DNA of 64,000 nt from Bin87 sp965220095 (lineage in GTDB: Bacteria > Chloroflexota > Dehalococcoidia > Lucifugimonadales > UBA3495): contig OZ244805.1 of assembly GCA_965220095.1 (NCBI GenBank), positions 1 to 64,000 of the forward strand. The letters run 5' to 3'. Shown piece after piece: positions 1 to 8,346 of the stretch (the first letter of the stretch is position 1; every line of letters starts with the position of its first letter). Below the pieces are notes generated by a model, which worked only from the letters and a program-made list of their open reading frames with translations, made no database searches and was not told where the DNA came from. The translations under genes were made by a program, and so were the position numbers.

Positions 1-1
1 G

Positions 2-1612
2 TTGGTCAAATCGGAAATGCCGCCGCCAGGATTGCCCTACGCCGAATACCGTGGACAGCAGCGCTCCGTCATCGCCCGCAGCCACGACCACATCCTGAAC
101 ATTACCCATGAGCGCATCGAAGCGTCCCGCAACGTCGCCGCCGAAAAGTACCTGGAAAGCGATACCATTCACAAGCCGGCGGTCGAGGAAAACCTGTTCG
201 TTAGCGCCCGTCGCCGGGCCCGCCAGCTGGGGTTGTCTGCGGAGACGGCGGAAGACATCGCCCGCCTGCTGCTCTCCAACGCCCGTGCCGTGCAGGAGCG
301 CACCCTCAACGACATCGCCCAGCGGCTCAGCCGGCTGCACGGGCAAATCCTGGATGCCGACTCTCCGGAGTCGCGCACCGAAGAGCAGGACATGGCCATA
401 CCGTCGCTGGTGGTGCGCACCGGCGACCAGCCACTGGCCCGAGAAAACGAACTCATCAAGGAGCTGCGCGTAACCGGACTCAACGAAAGCTATCCCGAAC
501 AGCGCCGGCAGTTCGCCCAGTGGTTCGATGCTCCCCATCCCTATATGGAAACCGGCCAGATTGTCGGCAGCCGCGACGCCGACCTGTTCCTGCAAGCCCT
601 CACCGATGGACAACGCTGCAAGGTTGTCGCAACGATGTCGGCGGCGGGCCCGATGCACCTGGGGCACGGCGCGCTGGCCGACCTGCTGCGCTACTTCCAG
701 TCGTTGGGCGCCCAGGTCGTCCTCGGGTTCCGTGACCTGGAACTGACCCACGCCGCCATTAGCGACGCTCGGGAGGAGCGGCGGCAAGGCCGGTCTGACA
801 CCGGCAACCCCAACGTGCGCTCCACCGCTCGCCAGGCCATGCACGATCGTTTGCTCACCCTGGCGGCCGCCGGCCTCGATTTGCACCGCACTGACGCCTA
901 CCTGCAGATGGATCGCCCGGCCATCACGGAAACGGCATTCGCCCTGGGCAGCGCCATCCCCCTCAGCTTGCTCAACTCGGCGTTGGGTTTGCGCTTGCGC
1001 GACAGCGCTACCGATACCTTCCTGCCTCTGTTGCGCCTTGCCGACATTCTGCACACCCAGCAGGCTGAGTCGGGCGGGCCGTGCCGCACGCTGGTGCTCG
1101 ACGGCCTCGGCGGTGATGTGTACGTCCGCATGGCCCGCAACGTGGCCGAGGAGTTTGGATTCATCAAGCCGTCGGCGTTGTACTTGCGTATGGTCCGCAG
1201 CCTTACCATCTACCAAGACCCGCGCACCGGCTCAGCGGTCGAGGTGATGACTAACCGCGTGCCCTCTGGGAGCATCGCGTATCGCGATGATGCAGACGGA
1301 GTGCGCCGGCGCATCGGGCGGGCTTACACGGGTGGTCGCCAGACGCTGGAAGAGCAGCGGCGACTCGGTGGCAATCCCGACCCCCGCGTCTGCGGCGTCG
1401 CCAGCCTGCACGCTTTCCACGCCACCACCGGAGCCAGCGATTTCGCCGAACTGCAACGCCAGTGTCGCGCCGGCGAGTTGCTGTGCGGTCAGTGCAAAGC
1501 ATCGGCGACGGATCGCCTGATAGAATACCTGCGGGAGCGCCGGATCGCTGGGCAGGATTTACCGCCGGAAACCTTGCAGCGCGCCCGCGATTTGGCTGGT
1601 TTGGACGCCTGA
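2..1612 (+). CDS. Chorismate-mutase-like domain fused to archaeal-type TrpRS-like domain (5' partial)
   Basis: The frame is open to the window edge, so the true start may lie upstream; 536 residues are visible. Residues ~20-100 align without gaps to AroQ-type chorismate mutase: R21, R38, K49, E62 and Q98 fall where the E. coli enzyme has R11, R28, K39, E52 and Q88, while the D48 and R51 equivalents are Lys and Val. Residues ~150-515 resemble archaeal/eukaryotic tryptophanyl-tRNA synthetase: GPMHLGH (216-222, the HIGH motif), a DGLGGDVYVRMAR block near 367-379, and TGGRQTLEEQRRLGGNP (443-459). The KMSKS-equivalent reads VMTNR (415-419), so both lysines are gone. A canonical trpS follows 80 bp downstream. 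Aminoacylation is therefore doubtful; a role in aromatic amino-acid metabolism or sensing is only inference. Confidence 0.75.
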   Translation: MVKSEMPPPGLPYAEYRGQQRSVIARSHDHILNITHERIEASRNVAAEKYLESDTIHKPAVEENLFVSARRRARQLGLSAETAEDIARLLLSNARAVQERTLNDIAQRLSRLHGQILDADSPESRTEEQDMAIPSLVVRTGDQPLARENELIKELRVTGLNESYPEQRRQFAQWFDAPHPYMETGQIVGSRDADLFLQALTDGQRCKVVATMSAAGPMHLGHGALADLLRYFQSLGAQVVLGFRDLELTHAAISDAREERRQGRSDTGNPNVRSTARQAMHDRLLTLAAAGLDLHRTDAYLQMDRPAITETAFALGSAIPLSLLNSALGLRLRDSATDTFLPLLRLADILHTQQAESGGPCRTLVLDGLGGDVYVRMARNVAEEFGFIKPSALYLRMVRSLTIYQDPRTGSAVEVMTNRVPSGSIAYRDDADGVRRRIGRAYTGGRQTLEEQRRLGGNPDPRVCGVASLHAFHATTGASDFAELQRQCRAGELLCGQCKASATDRLIEYLRERRIAGQDLPPETLQRARDLAGLDA

Positions 1613-1692
1613 GCAAAGCCACCGCAGCGTCGATAGCGCGAGCGATCGCTCCTTCAACGAATCGCCTATAATTTCTCAGGGGAGCTACTAAC

Positions 1693-2709
1693 ATGGCAGC
1701 ACAGCAACGCATCCTGACCGGTATGCGACCCACCGGACAACTGCATCTGGGCCACTATCTGGGCGCGCTGGAAAACTGGATTCAGCTGCAGCACGAGTAC
1801 GAATGCTTCTTCCTGATTGCCGACTATCAGGCGATGGGCGACCATCTGGACGACATCGGCCTGATTCAACGGTCGGTTCTGGACGTGGCAACCGACTGGC
1901 TGGCGGTGGGAATCGACCCCGAAAAGGCGTCCTTCGTCATCCAGAGCTACGTGCCGGAACACGCCGAGCTAACCATGTTCCTCAGTATGTTGACTCCGCT
2001 GAACCAGCACCAGAAAAACCCCACGCTGCGCGCGGAAATCGGCCAGCTTGAATCGGAAAACCAGTCGGTTACGCTGGGTTTTTTCAACTACCCGTTGAGC
2101 CAGGTTGCCGACATCCTGCTGCCCAAGGCCCACCTGGTGCCCGTGGGTGAGGATCAGGTCGCACACATCGAGTACACCCGCGACATCGCCAGACGTTTCA
2201 ATCGCATTTATGGCGAAGTCTTCCCCATGCCCCGCGCCCGGGTGGGCCGTGTCCCCCGTCTCGTAGGCACCGACGGCCGGGCCAAGATGAGCAAAAGCCT
2301 CAACAACGCCGTGTACCTGGCCGACGACACCGACACCGTAAAGCAGCGCGTGCGCCGCATGGTCACCGACATCACCGGCGAAAACCCCCGGCTAAGACCC
2401 ACCGACCCCGGCGTGGTCGAATACAACCCCGCCTTCCTGTACCACGACGCCTTTAACGATGATGCCGACGAAGTGGCCGAACTGAAGGAGCGATACACTG
2501 CCGGCACGGTCAGCGACGTGGAAGTGAAAGACCGCCTCTCCGACGCGCTGAACCGCTTCCTCGAACCAATCCGCGAGCGCCGGTCGTGGTACGCCGAGCA
2601 CCCCGATTACGTCCGCGACGTGCTGCTCGCCGGCACCGGGCGCGAACGCGTAATCGCCCGCCAAACCATCGAGGACGTGCGCCAGGCGATGCAGGTGCTC
2701 TATACTTGA
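1693..2709 (+). CDS. trpS: Tryptophanyl-tRNA synthetase, bacterial type
   Basis: This class Ic synthetase charges tRNA-Trp in the cytoplasm. The 338 residues match the usual bacterial length. The N terminus carries GMRPTGQLHLGHYLGAL with the HIGH-type motif HLGH, and KMSKS is intact in GRAKMSKSLNNAVYLADD. The ATG is preceded by an AGGGGAGC Shine-Dalgarno stretch about ten bases upstream. It lies 80 bp after the TrpRS-like fusion and 20 bp before a coiled-coil protein gene on the same strand, so the three may be cotranscribed. A diverged copy of its last 28 codons reappears at 3540-3626. Confidence 0.97.
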   Translation: MAAQQRILTGMRPTGQLHLGHYLGALENWIQLQHEYECFFLIADYQAMGDHLDDIGLIQRSVLDVATDWLAVGIDPEKASFVIQSYVPEHAELTMFLSMLTPLNQHQKNPTLRAEIGQLESENQSVTLGFFNYPLSQVADILLPKAHLVPVGEDQVAHIEYTRDIARRFNRIYGEVFPMPRARVGRVPRLVGTDGRAKMSKSLNNAVYLADDTDTVKQRVRRMVTDITGENPRLRPTDPGVVEYNPAFLYHDAFNDDADEVAELKERYTAGTVSDVEVKDRLSDALNRFLEPIRERRSWYAEHPDYVRDVLLAGTGRERVIARQTIEDVRQAMQVLYT

Positions 2710-2729
2710 TTGACGGGGGATAATGCAGC

Positions 2730-3506
2730 ATGGCAACCGAACCCATAGCCAGTTTTGACGACCTTTTGGGGTTTCTGGAACGCAATCCCGAATACCGCGG
2801 CCGCCTGCGCCAGCTAATCCTGGACGAGGAGTTCCAGCAACTGCCGGCGCAGGTGCGTGGCAATACCGAACGTTTGGATGCGTTGACTGACCAGATGCGT
2901 CTATTGACCCAGCGGGTTGACGCGCTGACCGAGCAGATGCGAATATTGACCGAGCGGGTTGACGCGCTGACCGAGCAAGTTCAGACTCTGGCCAGTCAGA
3001 TGCAAAGCGTGCTGCTGCGGCTGGACCGTCACGACCGCCAATTGTCGCGGTTGATTGGCGATGAAGCCGAACGCAGGTTCCGTCAGAATGCCGGAGCTTA
3101 CTTCGGAGAGATCCTTAGCAGGATCCGCGTGATCGATAACAACGACCTTGCCGTGCAGGTTGATAATGCCATACGCGAGGGAAGATTCAATCGGGACGAA
3201 CGCCGCGTCCTGCTCGCGCTCGATTTAGTGCTGCGCGGGCGCGATTGGGACACTAACGAAGAGAAGTGCCTGGCTGTTGAAGTGTCCGCCGGTGTGGGTC
3301 TGCGCGATGTGGAGCGGTCCTGGAGCCGCGCGTCCTTAGTCGAAAAACTGTACGGCCTTCCGGTCATGCCCGTTGTTGCCGGCTACTCCATATCGCCCTT
3401 CTACCGCCAGCTCGCCAATGACCGCGGCATCCACGTTGCTATCGTAGCCCCGCCCGACGCCGGCGAACCGGAGGACTACCCAGAAGACGAAGCTGGACAG
3501 GTGTGA
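2730..3506 (+). CDS. Coiled-coil protein with nuclease-like C-terminal domain (paralogue 1)
   Basis: A 258-residue protein without a signal peptide. Residues ~1-45 form a conserved helical head (SFDDLLGFLERNPEYRGRLR). Residues ~50-100 are a coiled coil made of near-identical heptad pairs (LTEQMRILTERVDAL type). The C-terminal ~140 residues look like the PD-(D/E)XK-type fold seen in DUF3782-like proteins: an Asp in LALDLVLRG, then LAVEVSAGVG, with Ser where the fold usually has Lys, then PVVAGYSI. GGGGGA at 2715-2720 supports the ATG. Paralogues lie at 3647 (same strand) and 5254 (opposite strand). The function is unknown; the nuclease-like assignment rests on motif pattern only. Confidence 0.85.
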   Translation: MATEPIASFDDLLGFLERNPEYRGRLRQLILDEEFQQLPAQVRGNTERLDALTDQMRLLTQRVDALTEQMRILTERVDALTEQVQTLASQMQSVLLRLDRHDRQLSRLIGDEAERRFRQNAGAYFGEILSRIRVIDNNDLAVQVDNAIREGRFNRDERRVLLALDLVLRGRDWDTNEEKCLAVEVSAGVGLRDVERSWSRASLVEKLYGLPVMPVVAGYSISPFYRQLANDRGIHVAIVAPPDAGEPEDYPEDEAGQV

Positions 3507-3539
3507 TTGTAACGGTTCAGACTTGGGGGAAGTGAGCAG

Positions 3540-3626
3540 CTGATGGCCGGTGCCGAGCGGGGACGGGTCATCGCCAGGGAAGCCATCAAGGACGTCCGCC
3601 AGGCCATGCAGGTGCTTTATAATTGA
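3540..3626 (+). pseudogene. Duplicated remnant of the trpS 3' end
   Basis: These 29 codons (ending in TGA at 3624-3626) read as a diverged copy of the trpS C terminus; both end in DVRQAMQVLY plus one residue and stop. After the stop, both copies have TGATTGACG, a short leader, and then the ATG of a paralogous coiled-coil gene. The duplicated unit therefore was trpS tail plus downstream gene. No start codon or upstream trpS body accompanies the remnant, so it is not expected to be made as protein. Confidence 0.85.
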
Positions 3627-3646
3627 TTGACGACGAGTAACCCATC

Positions 3647-4282
3647 ATGGCAACCGAACAAATCGGCAGTTTCGACGACCTGCTCGCCCTCTTGGAACGC
3701 AACCCGGAGTACCGCGCTCGCCTCCGCCAGCTAATCCTGGACGAGGAGTTCCAACAACTGCCGGCGCAGGTCCGCGCGCTGACGGAGCAGATGCAAGAAC
3801 TGGCCGACCAGATGCGCCTCGTGTTGTCGCAATTGCAAGACTACGGTGCCCGACTGGACTATCATGGCCGGCGACTGGACCGGCTGGTTGAGGATGAGGC
3901 CGAACGCAGGTTCCGGCAAAACGCCGGTGCCTTTTTCGGCGAAATCGCCAGAGGTATCCGCGCCCTTGACCGTAACGAATTGGCTATCCAGGTTGACGAC
4001 GCCATCGAAGAAGGGCGATTCAACCGCGCCGACCGCCGTTTCGTTCTGGCACTGCGAGGCCGCGATTGGGATACCAACGAAGAAAGGTGCCTGGCCATAG
4101 AAGTATTTGCCGGCGTCGGCCAGAACGACGTGGAACGAGCCAAAAGCCGCGCCTCTCTGCTGGAAAAGCTGCTGGGCGTCCCGGCCATTCCCGTTGTCTC
4201 CGGCTACTCCATAGCATCGGAATTCCAAATCCTGGCCGACGGTCAAGGAGTCCAGGTGGTAATAACCGAAGAATCGGCGTAG
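3647..4282 (+). CDS. Coiled-coil protein with degenerate nuclease-like domain (paralogue 2)
   Basis: A 211-residue tandem paralogue of the 2730 gene. It shares the head (SFDDLLALLERNPEYRARLR) and the block DEAERRFRQNAGAFFGEI, but its coiled coil is shorter by several heptads. In the C-terminal domain the segment LDLV, which carries the putative catalytic Asp in paralogue 1, is deleted (RFVLALRGRDWD), and the EVS triplet is EVF. If the fold is a PD-(D/E)XK nuclease, this copy should be inactive. It arose with the trpS-tail remnant just upstream. It could act as a partner of paralogue 1 or be drifting. Confidence 0.82.
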   Translation: MATEQIGSFDDLLALLERNPEYRARLRQLILDEEFQQLPAQVRALTEQMQELADQMRLVLSQLQDYGARLDYHGRRLDRLVEDEAERRFRQNAGAFFGEIARGIRALDRNELAIQVDDAIEEGRFNRADRRFVLALRGRDWDTNEERCLAIEVFAGVGQNDVERAKSRASLLEKLLGVPAIPVVSGYSIASEFQILADGQGVQVVITEESA

Positions 4283-4387
4283 CCCGGCGTTGGGATGAGG
4301 ATGTAATCGACGGGCTATCGGTGCCAGCCGATTCGATTTGATGCAACTGATGGCGCTTGTGCTAGTGTTTCAACGAGGTAAATAGCT

Positions 4388-5119
4388 ATGATTACTCCCG
4401 ATTGTCCGCATTGCGGCGGTCCTATGAGAGTTAAGGTGGCCCGCCGTGGACCAAAACCGGGCAGTGAATTCTGGGGCTGCAACGCATATCGCATTAAACG
4501 TTGCCTTGGGACTCGCGATGTCCCACAGCAGGAATGGGATTGGTTTGGCCTTGTTCCCGTTCCCGTCAGCATCGTCCGGAACGCGCAGCGCGATTACAAT
4601 GAAGCTATGGAAGATTTCCTTGCCTACGAGCACGATTCAGTGGGCATATTTTGCGGTTACGACGATTATGATGATCGCCTGGCTAACTTTGAGCGAGCCA
4701 TGGAAGCGGAAAATCGATATGGGGATCAAACTGCAAGAGCAGAGATCGATAGGAGCCTAAATGGTGGAGAAACAGGATATAAACTGGCTCGTGGCATATT
4801 AGAAGTGGCTAACCAGTTTGGGTCGTCCAATCTGGTACGCGACGCCATCTCAAATGCGATAACAGAAAATTTCGCAGGTAGTGCTTCATCCCGGCTGGGT
4901 AATTACTTGGATCCTTATGATGATGTAGCGATTGGTCTGGTCTTTCTGGACGATGGTAGCCGGATCGTGTTCAACCGTACTACACACGGAGTGCAGATGT
5001 GCGTCACTGATAGTGGATTTCAATCTACAGTGCTTTCTGATAATGATTTCCAGTACATCGCAGAATATTTTATGAAGAACTTCGGGTCACATACCCCATC
5101 TGCAATGAACTACCTCTAA
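4388..5119 (+). CDS. Zinc-ribbon protein of unknown function
   Basis: A 243-residue protein. Residues ~5-45 form a topoisomerase-type C4 zinc ribbon: CPHCGGPM, then FWGCNAYRIKRCLGT, spacing as in the C-terminal fingers of topoisomerase I. The rest is unrecognised, mixed alpha/beta and rich in Asp, Asn and Tyr (CGYDDYDDRLANFERAME), with no membrane segment. Base composition is visibly more AT-rich than the flanking genes, which suggests recent acquisition. Single-domain zinc ribbons of this kind often accompany nuclease domains, but no nuclease motif is seen here. Confidence 0.75.
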   Translation: MITPDCPHCGGPMRVKVARRGPKPGSEFWGCNAYRIKRCLGTRDVPQQEWDWFGLVPVPVSIVRNAQRDYNEAMEDFLAYEHDSVGIFCGYDDYDDRLANFERAMEAENRYGDQTARAEIDRSLNGGETGYKLARGILEVANQFGSSNLVRDAISNAITENFAGSASSRLGNYLDPYDDVAIGLVFLDDGSRIVFNRTTHGVQMCVTDSGFQSTVLSDNDFQYIAEYFMKNFGSHTPSAMNYL

Positions 5120-5230
5120 TCCCAACCCCCGGCGTTTCTTCCGGCAACTCCGATAGGCAAAGTCGGCCCGGCTGGATGGTGTGCCGGCACTCGGCGCAGC
5201 GCAGGCCGGGTTCGGCAATCATTTGCCACA
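5070..5230 (-). pseudogene. Possible fragment of a cysteine-motif protein
   Basis: On the minus strand, about 35 residues from an ATG at 5230 look protein-like: a CAECRHTIQPGRLCLSELPE stretch with CxxC and a following Cys. The remainder, which runs antisense into the 3' end of the preceding gene, does not. I read it as the stranded N terminus of a small zinc-binding protein between two convergent genes. It may equally be non-coding. Confidence 0.25.
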
Positions 5231-5253
5231 TAGGGAATGGTCTCGCCGTTGGG

Positions 5254-6012
5254 CTAGTTTGCTTGGTTGCCGACGTGTTCGTCTGCGGGCGGCGCAAGTC
5301 GCAAAGTAAGGATTACTGACACCCCTTCCCGGTCGGCCAGCGCTTGCTGTTGCGGCGCAATGCTGGCGCCTACTACTGCCGGAATGACCAGCGTCGCCAT
5401 GACGGTGGCCAGGGTTTGCGCCCGGTCCCGGGCGCGGGTGATGTGATGGTCGCGAATGCCGGCGGAAACTTCCACGGCGACATAACATTCCTGCCCATCA
5501 CTTTTGTTGCGCGCCGCGATTATCACATCGATAAGTTCCAAATGGCTGCCTTGGTCCGCAGTGATAATGCCCCGTTCCTCGGCGTCGTCAATGGCATCCT
5601 GCAGTTCCGGCCCCCTGGGGATGATTTTGCTCTGCAGGACGCGCGCGCGGTTCAGCCCCAGCCCCCGGCTGGCGATGTTAACGATGTTGGCGTGCGCTTC
5701 CCGTTCCAGCTCAGCGCCATCCAGGCGGCCAACTGTCCCTTCCAACCTGGCCTGCCCGACTTTCAGGTCGGCAACGTCGGTTTCCAACCTGGCCAACCGT
5801 TCGTTAGTGGCCTGTACGAAGTCGGCAACGAGGGTTTCCAGCCGGGCCAGCCGTTCGTTAGTTTGGTGAGCGAATTCAGCGAACTGTCGGGGCAGGTCCA
5901 AGAGCTCCTGCCCCAACAGAATACTGCGGATGGTGTCTGCCCATTCCGGCTGTTCCCTGAGGATACGGGCGAAATCGGCGATGTCGTTCACCGAACTAGT
6001 CATAGACGACAT
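5254..6012 (-). CDS. Coiled-coil protein with nuclease-like C-terminal domain (paralogue 3)
   Basis: A 252-residue distant relative of the 2730 and 3647 proteins, on the opposite strand. It has a helical head (DFARILREQPEWADTIRSIL), a coiled coil with an internal duplication (TNERLARLET occurs twice), and a C-terminal domain with an Asp (LELIDVIIAARN) followed by YVAVEVSAGI and IPAVVGASI. The Asp and the Glu of the D-ExS pattern are kept, as in paralogue 1. A second ATG lies three codons in, at 6003. Three such genes within 3.3 kb make a small local family. Confidence 0.82.
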   Translation of the reverse strand: MSSMTSSVNDIADFARILREQPEWADTIRSILLGQELLDLPRQFAEFAHQTNERLARLETLVADFVQATNERLARLETDVADLKVGQARLEGTVGRLDGAELEREAHANIVNIASRGLGLNRARVLQSKIIPRGPELQDAIDDAEERGIITADQGSHLELIDVIIAARNKSDGQECYVAVEVSAGIRDHHITRARDRAQTLATVMATLVIPAVVGASIAPQQQALADREGVSVILTLRLAPPADEHVGNQAN

Positions 6013-6143
6013 TATACCTCAAAGCGCGCTCCACGCCGTTGGGCCACCTGCGCTTGAATCCCCACCGCCGCCGTGTTAGCGTAGCCAAACCGCGTCGCAA
6101 TGCCCACTGCGATGCCACCTAACTGTCTAACGGAGGGAACGAT

Positions 6144-7373
6144 ATGGCAGGTAACCCGCGGGACAAGTATTGCATTGTCGGCGTCGGCGAAACCGAATAC
6201 AGCCGGGCCTCGGGACGCACCACCCGCGCCATGGGCGCCGAGGCCATCCGCAACGCAATGCACGATGCCGGTCTCACCCCCGGCGATATTGACGGGATGC
6301 TGAGCTACCACGGCGGCGACTCCACGCCGGCCACTTCCATTCAGTACGACCTGGGCCTCCGGCCCAACTTTTACATGGACTGTTCCGGCGGCGGCTCGTC
6401 CACCGAAGCCCTGGTCGGGCTGGCCATCGGCGCCATCGAAGCCGGCATGTGCGACACCGTGGCGATTTTCCGCTCCATGAACGGCTATTCCAACATTCGT
6501 ATCGGCGGCACCGGCGCTCGGGCGTCCGCCCCCATCGGCGGCATGGACCTGATGAAGCGGCCCTACGGACTGATCAGCGCCGTGCAGCAATTCTCCTATA
6601 CTTTCACCCGGCACATGGCCGAGTACGGTGTTAAGAGCGAGGATCTGGCTGCCATCAAGGCGGCCCACTCCAACCACGCGTCCAACAACCCCAAGGCTTT
6701 GATGAAGCACCGGGTTACCGTCGACGACGTGATGAACTCCCGCTGGATCATCCGTCCGGTGGCCCACCTTCTGGATTGCTGCCTCGAAACCGACAACGCC
6801 ACCTGCGTCATCGTAACCTCCGCCGACCGCGCCAAAGACACCAGGCACAAGCCTATTTACATCAAGGGCGTGCAGGGTCGCGGTACCAAACCCGGCGGCG
6901 ACTTTCACTATCAGCACGGCCCCATCACCCGCGTAGCCGGGCATTACATCGCCCCACGGGTCTTCGAGTTGGCCGGCGTAAAGCACGAGGACGTTGACCT
7001 CACCGGATGCTACGACGCCTTCACCTACACCGTGCTGCTCCAGTTCGAGGATTACGGCTGGTGCGCGAAAGGCGAGGGCAAGGACTACGTAACCAGCGGC
7101 ATCATCAACCTCGGCGGCGCCCGTCCCAACAACCTCAGCGGCGGCCATCTCTGCGAGGGCTACACCCACGGCATGAACATGGTCATCGAGAACGTGCGCC
7201 AACTGCGCGGCACCGTCGACGATTACTGCCCCGGCGCAGCCGAAGGCGACCACACCCACGACTATAGCGAAGGCGGATGCCGTCAGGTGCAGGACGCCAA
7301 AATCAGCATGAACATGGGCTGGGGAACGCCGGCCGTGGGCAGTTCCCTCATCATGGGCAACATCCTGAACTAA
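6144..7373 (+). CDS. Thiolase-like protein (SCP-x/Ltp2 type)
   Basis: A 409-residue thiolase-fold protein of the lipid-transfer-protein/acetyl-CoA acetyltransferase group. It has IVGVGETEYSR at the N terminus, a Cys in the nucleophile region (C80 in YMDCSGGGS) and GGHLCEGYTHG near the C terminus, where degradative thiolases have GHP. The missing His argues against ordinary thiolysis. GGAGGG at 6132-6137 precedes the ATG. The next gene encodes a DUF35 zinc-ribbon/OB-fold protein, the usual partner of Ltp2-type retro-aldolases in steroid or acyl side-chain cleavage. I infer a two-subunit aldolase or thiolase; the substrate is unknown. Confidence 0.88.
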   Translation: MAGNPRDKYCIVGVGETEYSRASGRTTRAMGAEAIRNAMHDAGLTPGDIDGMLSYHGGDSTPATSIQYDLGLRPNFYMDCSGGGSSTEALVGLAIGAIEAGMCDTVAIFRSMNGYSNIRIGGTGARASAPIGGMDLMKRPYGLISAVQQFSYTFTRHMAEYGVKSEDLAAIKAAHSNHASNNPKALMKHRVTVDDVMNSRWIIRPVAHLLDCCLETDNATCVIVTSADRAKDTRHKPIYIKGVQGRGTKPGGDFHYQHGPITRVAGHYIAPRVFELAGVKHEDVDLTGCYDAFTYTVLLQFEDYGWCAKGEGKDYVTSGIINLGGARPNNLSGGHLCEGYTHGMNMVIENVRQLRGTVDDYCPGAAEGDHTHDYSEGGCRQVQDAKISMNMGWGTPAVGSSLIMGNILN

Positions 7374-7399
7374 CCCCAGCCCCTCCCTGGAGAATAACC

Positions 7400-7912
7400 A
7401 TGCCTAACTATACTTACCGGGGAATCAACCTGAGCATCCCCGACAACGACTCTGAATACAAAGGATACTTCGAGGCAGCGGCCGAAGATCGCCTGGTGGT
7501 CAAAAAGTGCTCCGACTGCGGACTGCTGCGCGGCGAACCGGGCCCCGGCTGCCCCTGGTGCACCTCCATAAACTGGGAGTGGCAGCAGGTTTCCGGCAAA
7601 GGGATCATCTATTCCTACCAGGTGGTGGCCCACACCGTGATACCCAGTTTCCGGGACCTGACTCCCTTCGCCATCGTTCTCGTGGAGCTGGACGAACAGC
7701 GCGGCCAGCCGGACGAACACGACGGCCTGCGCATCACCGGCAACCTGATGGATGCCAACTTCGACATGGAAAAGGAAGAAAACGTCGGCATCGGCAAGCG
7801 CGTCGAGGCGTGTTTCCTTCCGGTGGAAGATGGCTTCAAACTCCTGCAATGGCGCCTGATTGACGAGCCGGCGCAAGGGTTCACCTGGGCGCACCAGGTA
7901 CCGGAAGCCTGA
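7400..7912 (+). CDS. DUF35 zinc-ribbon/OB-fold acyl-CoA-associated protein
   Basis: A 170-residue protein starting at the ATG at 7400, 26 bp after the thiolase stop; CTGGAGAATAACC supplies the ribosome site. The rubredoxin-like ribbon CSDCGLLRGEPGPGCPWC (residues ~35-52) is followed by an OB fold (GIIYSYQVVAHT, FAIVLVELDEQ). DUF35 proteins bind thiolase-like partners and present acyl-CoA; the adjacent gene supplies one. The frame is open further upstream into the thiolase gene, but that extension is antisense-like noise. Confidence 0.88.
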   Translation: MPNYTYRGINLSIPDNDSEYKGYFEAAAEDRLVVKKCSDCGLLRGEPGPGCPWCTSINWEWQQVSGKGIIYSYQVVAHTVIPSFRDLTPFAIVLVELDEQRGQPDEHDGLRITGNLMDANFDMEKEENVGIGKRVEACFLPVEDGFKLLQWRLIDEPAQGFTWAHQVPEA

Positions 7913-8001
7913 ACCACCAGCCCAGATACCTGGCAGCGGCGGCGCTGCCCATCCGTCGCCGCCCTTGCCTGGCTGGGCAACCGTAAGGCAAAGACTGTCC
8001 G

Positions 8002-8346
8002 TTGACCGCACTAATCAGTTTTGACATCGACGGCACGCTGGAAGTCGGCCACCCTCCGGGCTGCATCACAATGGCGATGGTGCGGTCGGCCCAGGACGCC
8101 GGATGCATCGTCGGCAGCTGCTCCGATCGCCCGGTGTCCGACCAGCGCCGCATCTGGCGCGAGTACGACATCGCCCCAGACTTCGTAACGCTGAAGCATC
8201 AACTGGAGCAGGTGGCCGTCCGCTTCACCCAGGCCAATCCGCGCACGCACGTGGGCGACACCGACGCCGACCGCCGCGCGGCCCAATCGGTGGGGTTCGA
8301 CTACCTGCTACCGGAGGCATACCTGGCGGTCGTCGTCGGCGACTAA
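8002..8346 (+). CDS. Small HAD-superfamily hydrolase-like protein
   Basis: A 114-residue protein with the HAD nucleophile motif ISFDIDGTLE at the N terminus (D8/D10) and a C-terminal THVGDTDADRRAAQSVGF, the HAD motif IV acidic pair. Thr/Ser motif II is VGSCSDRP, and a Lys (TLKHQ) stands where motif III is expected. There is no cap domain. The start is TTG at 8002, since no ATG lies before the motif. The gene ends convergently with the next, overlapping 4 bp. Phosphatase activity is plausible; the substrate is unknown. Confidence 0.75.
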   Translation: MTALISFDIDGTLEVGHPPGCITMAMVRSAQDAGCIVGSCSDRPVSDQRRIWREYDIAPDFVTLKHQLEQVAVRFTQANPRTHVGDTDADRRAAQSVGFDYLLPEAYLAVVVGD

